Source: Neptunicoccus cionae
Lineage (GTDB): Bacteria; Pseudomonadota; Alphaproteobacteria; Rhodobacterales; Rhodobacteraceae
NCBI RefSeq assembly: GCF_014643735.1
Contig: NZ_BMKA01000003.1
Location: 310,001 to 374,000, forward strand
Length of the DNA: 64,000 bases
Reading direction: 5' to 3'
In this document: positions 61,717-64,000 of the stretch, piece by piece
How the letters are laid out: every line of letters starts with the position of its first letter
Position numbering within the stretch: position 1 is the stretch's first letter
The notes under the pieces: model-generated
The model's database searches: none
Seen by the model: only the letters and a program-made list of their open reading frames with translations
What the model was told of the DNA's origin: nothing
Translations under genes and position numbers: made by a program

Positions 61717-63255
61717 ATGTCAGATATCCAATCCCGTCGTTCCGGAGGCCGCGCAGCACGCCAGGCCCTTCGTGCGGCCCCCCTTACTGATGCCATCCGT
61801 CCGGTCCGTGCCGGTATGGAAGGTGGCACATTCAAACCCCTGTCCCAAGCGGCTGAAAAACGCATTTACCAAGCTGCGCTCGACGCGATGGAGCAGATCG
61901 GCTTTGCCGACGCCCCGCCCTCCGGTGTTAAAATCCTCACAGATGCGGGGGCAATTCTCGGAGAGGACGGGCGCATCCGCTTCCCCCGTGCGCTGGTGGA
62001 AGACATGCTCGCCAAGGCCAACCGCTCCGTTACCTTGCACGGGCGTGACCCCAAACATGACATGATCCTGTCCGGCAACCGCGTTCACTACGGAACCGCA
62101 GGCGCGGCGGTGCATTTGGTAGACGTAGAAAATAACGACTACCGCGAATGCACCGTTCAGGATTTGTATGATGCGGCGCGTATCGTGGACCGGCTCGACA
62201 ACGTGCATTTCCTGCAACGCCCGATGGTGTGCCGTGACATTGCAGATAACTTCGAAATGGACCTCAACACGATTTACGCCTGCTGTTCGGGGACAACCAA
62301 ACACATCGGCACGTCCTTCACCGAACCGTCCTTCATGAAAGGCGCGTTTGAGATGATCTACGAAATCGCGGGTGGCGAAGCTGCTTACCGCGACCGCCCG
62401 TTCATATCCAATTCGAACTGTTTCGTCGTCCCCCCGATGAAATTCGCGACCGAGTCCTGTCAGGTGATGGAGCATTGCGTGCGTGGCGGGATGCCGGTGC
62501 TGTTGCTGTCTGCGGGTCAGGCCGGTGCAACCGCCCCTGCCCCGATTGCCGGAGCAATTGTTCAGGCGGTCGCTGAATGCCTTGCCGGTATGGTCTATGT
62601 TAACGCGATGGCCCCCGGCCATCCGACAATCTTTGGCACATGGCCCTTTGTGTCGGACCTGCGTACGGGGGCCATGTCGGGTGGCTCTGGCGAGCAAGCG
62701 CTTTTGACCGCTGCCTGCGCCCAGATGCACCACTTCCTTGGCTTACCCGGCGGCGCCGCTGCTGGTATTGCGGATGCAAAGATGCCGGATATGCAGGCCG
62801 GATACGAGCAGGCCCATTCCAATGTTATGGCAGGTCTCGCCGGTCTGAATATGGTCTACGAATCTGTCGGGATGCATGCCTCCCTCCTCGGGTTCTGCCT
62901 TGAAAGCCTGATTATCGGGGACGATTTGCTTGGCCAATCGTTGCGCTGTGTACGCGGGATAGAGGTAACAGAAGACACGGTTTCTCTCGACGTGATCCGT
63001 TCGGTTTGCCTTGAGGGGCCGGGGCACTATCTGGGGTCCGCGCAAACCCTGTCTCTGATGCAAACCGAATACATCTATCCCGCACTCGGGGATCGCAGTT
63101 CGCCGAAGGAGTGGGCAGAACTTGGCAAACCCGATCTCATCCAAAAAGCCATAAAACGAAAGAACGAAATTCTGGCTGAACCGTCAAACGCGCGTCTTGA
63201 CCCGCAAACCGACGCTGCCATTCGCAAGGCCTTTCGCATACATTTACCCGCGTAA
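61717..63255 (+). CDS. MttB-family (trimethylamine methyltransferase-like) protein without pyrrolysine
   Basis: 512 aa continuous frame. Family features: GVKILTDAGAILGEDGRIRFP, RDPKHDMILSGNRVHYGTAG-like barrel start, HIGTSFTEPSFMKGA, SGGSGEQALLTAACAQMHHFL and SIIGDD-like LESLIIGDDLLG. True MttB of methanogens has an in-frame amber codon; here none is needed, so it belongs to the non-pyrrolysine group (MtgB-like), which acts on quaternary amines such as glycine betaine or proline betaine. No corrinoid protein is adjacent. GGCAA ribosome site is weak. Confidence 0.85.
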   Translation: MSDIQSRRSGGRAARQALRAAPLTDAIRPVRAGMEGGTFKPLSQAAEKRIYQAALDAMEQIGFADAPPSGVKILTDAGAILGEDGRIRFPRALVEDMLAKANRSVTLHGRDPKHDMILSGNRVHYGTAGAAVHLVDVENNDYRECTVQDLYDAARIVDRLDNVHFLQRPMVCRDIADNFEMDLNTIYACCSGTTKHIGTSFTEPSFMKGAFEMIYEIAGGEAAYRDRPFISNSNCFVVPPMKFATESCQVMEHCVRGGMPVLLLSAGQAGATAPAPIAGAIVQAVAECLAGMVYVNAMAPGHPTIFGTWPFVSDLRTGAMSGGSGEQALLTAACAQMHHFLGLPGGAAAGIADAKMPDMQAGYEQAHSNVMAGLAGLNMVYESVGMHASLLGFCLESLIIGDDLLGQSLRCVRGIEVTEDTVSLDVIRSVCLEGPGHYLGSAQTLSLMQTEYIYPALGDRSSPKEWAELGKPDLIQKAIKRKNEILAEPSNARLDPQTDAAIRKAFRIHLPA

Positions 63256-63309
63256 ACTTTACCTCTGTCCCCGTGGGAAAATCATAGCTTTTCATTGCGG
63301 GGTCAGGGG

Positions 63310-63341
63310 GTATAGTGAACCTGTTATACAGTTTAAACAGG
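63310..63341. promoter_or_regulatory. Overlapping inverted repeats ahead of the MarR gene
   Basis: GTATA-N10-TATAC (63310-63329) and CCTGTT-N10-AACAGG (63320-63341), both in the 97-base gap before the regulator; TATAGT at 63311 could be a -10 box. Pattern fits an autoregulatory MarR-type operator. Confidence 0.45.
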
Positions 63342-63352
63342 CACGCCCATAC

Positions 63353-63781
63353 ATGAGCAAATTCTTCGTTAAGACAGATGAGTCCCTCCCGATTATGCTG
63401 CTTCGCGCCCGTGAGGCCGTGATGCGCAGAATACGGCCCTCCCTGACCAAGCACGATCTGTCCGAACAACAATGGCGCGTTCTGCGAATTCTTGACGAAA
63501 CCGGGCCGCTGGAACCCACGGAACTGGGGGATCGGTGCATGGTTCTTACCCCAAGCCTGACACGCATACTGGCCCTGCTGGAAAAACGCGGCATGATCCG
63601 GCGCGAACAACACCCGACGGACCGGCGTAAACAGATCATTCATCTGGCCCAACCGGGCCACGACATAATAGCTGAAATCGCGCCGGAAGCGCAAAAAATC
63701 TATGAGGATCTGGAGGAGCATTTCGGCAAGCCACAAATGGTCAACCTGCTGAACAAGCTAAAGAAACTTTCAGAGTTTTAA
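63353..63781 (+). CDS. MarR-family regulator, HpaR-like
   Basis: 142 aa winged-helix repressor. Recognition region LSEQQWRVLRILDETGPLEPTEL and wing RREQHPTDRRKQIIHL are typical of HpaR (homoprotocatechuate regulators); the start is MSKFFVKTDESLPIMLLRA. ATG 63353 chosen; 52 upstream codons in the frame are not protein-like. Convergent with and overlapping pcaB by four bases, suggesting aromatic acid control. Confidence 0.85.
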   Translation: MSKFFVKTDESLPIMLLRAREAVMRRIRPSLTKHDLSEQQWRVLRILDETGPLEPTELGDRCMVLTPSLTRILALLEKRGMIRREQHPTDRRKQIIHLAQPGHDIIAEIAPEAQKIYEDLEEHFGKPQMVNLLNKLKKLSEF

Positions 63782-64000
63782 GTCTTCTCCGGTCTCTGCC
63801 GCGCAACCAGATCACAGAACCGCGACACGATAGCTTCGGATTCACCAAGGGCGGATCGCGCGTCAAATACGCGGTCCCAATCAATCGCAAGAACCGTTTC
63901 CCGCGCCATGACAGTGCGCAACGGCTCCCCTGATTGGACAGATTTGGCACAAGCAGATTTGGTCAGCGCGCGCGCATCGGCCAGTGGCATATGTTCTGCC
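63778..64000 (-). CDS. pcaB: 3' end of 3-carboxy-cis,cis-muconate cycloisomerase (truncated by window edge)
   Basis: Only the last 73 or so codons are in the window; no start. The frame reads AEHMPLADARALTKSACAKS, then ARETVLAIDWDRVFDARSALG, which matches the C-terminus of PcaB (AEHMPRPEAQALV pattern, then a DW-F-D segment). PcaB acts in protocatechuate degradation. Assigned from the C-terminus only, so moderate. Confidence 0.6.
   Translation of the reverse strand, partial: AEHMPLADARALTKSACAKSVQSGEPLRTVMARETVLAIDWDRVFDARSALGESEAIVSRFCDLVARQRPEKT

Overview
The window is chromosomal DNA of an alphaproteobacterium of the order Rhodobacterales (Roseobacter/Rhodobacter group). The evidence is an RcGTA-type gene transfer agent (GTA) cluster, the family-specific layout of several loci (glyQ-DUF6446-glyS next to a PPDK-like gene; acpP-fabF-mltG), and fairly GC-rich, tightly overlapping genes. 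I saw no tRNA, rRNA, CRISPR array, insertion sequence or integrase.

Layout. 1-11775 (minus strand): GTA structural cluster in the order g1 (small terminase) to g15 (tail hub), with g15 cut by the window edge. An intrinsic terminator separates it from the housekeeping genes upstream. 11998-15742 (minus): acpP, a HisA-like paralogue, fabF and mltG. 16078-19695: a fused NuoE/NuoF-type formate dehydrogenase beta subunit with a YhhN lysoplasmalogenase, divergent from an AlkB-type alkane monooxygenase. 19768-24431: a small exported protein, xseA, purD and glmM. 24450-28022: a folate operon (folB ... folP) interrupted by a Bcr/CflA-type exporter and an AAC(6')-I-like acetyltransferase. 28227-35777: SleB-type cell-wall hydrolase, PPDK-like protein, glyS, a duplicated DUF6446-type protein and glyQ. 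36045-38131: an RTX repeat protein and a small DUF7282-like secreted protein. 38431-43931: trkH, an AruI-like ThDP enzyme and comD/comE in a run, then folE2. 44018-45328: metZ with a leader that looks like a classical attenuator, including a 16-codon leader peptide.

45529-51653: glutathione transferase, esterase and DNA glycosylase, and cobalamin genes (cbiD-cobK one way, cobA-cobB the other). 51720-57871: MFS transporter, a squalene/phytoene-synthase-like protein, an alpha/beta hydrolase, cimA and cysS, with a 40-codon ORF exactly bridging cysS and cimA. 58119-64000: NTF2-like and isocitrate-lyase-like pair, an unknown gene next to six tandem copies of a 14-bp unit, a PLP decarboxylase, a non-pyrrolysine MttB-family methyltransferase, and a MarR/HpaR regulator convergent with the 3' end of pcaB.

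The genes mostly make sense as core metabolism (fatty acid, folate, purine, cell wall, cobalamin, methionine, isoleucine via citramalate, glycyl- and cysteinyl-tRNA) around one domesticated phage-like system. The best leads for something undescribed are the metZ leader, the 14-bp repeat array at 59808-59891, the cysS-cimA bridging ORF, the altered-active-site paralogues (HisA-like, PPDK-like), and the AAC(6')-like gene plus exporter inside the folate operon. All functions are from reading sequence; no database search was run.
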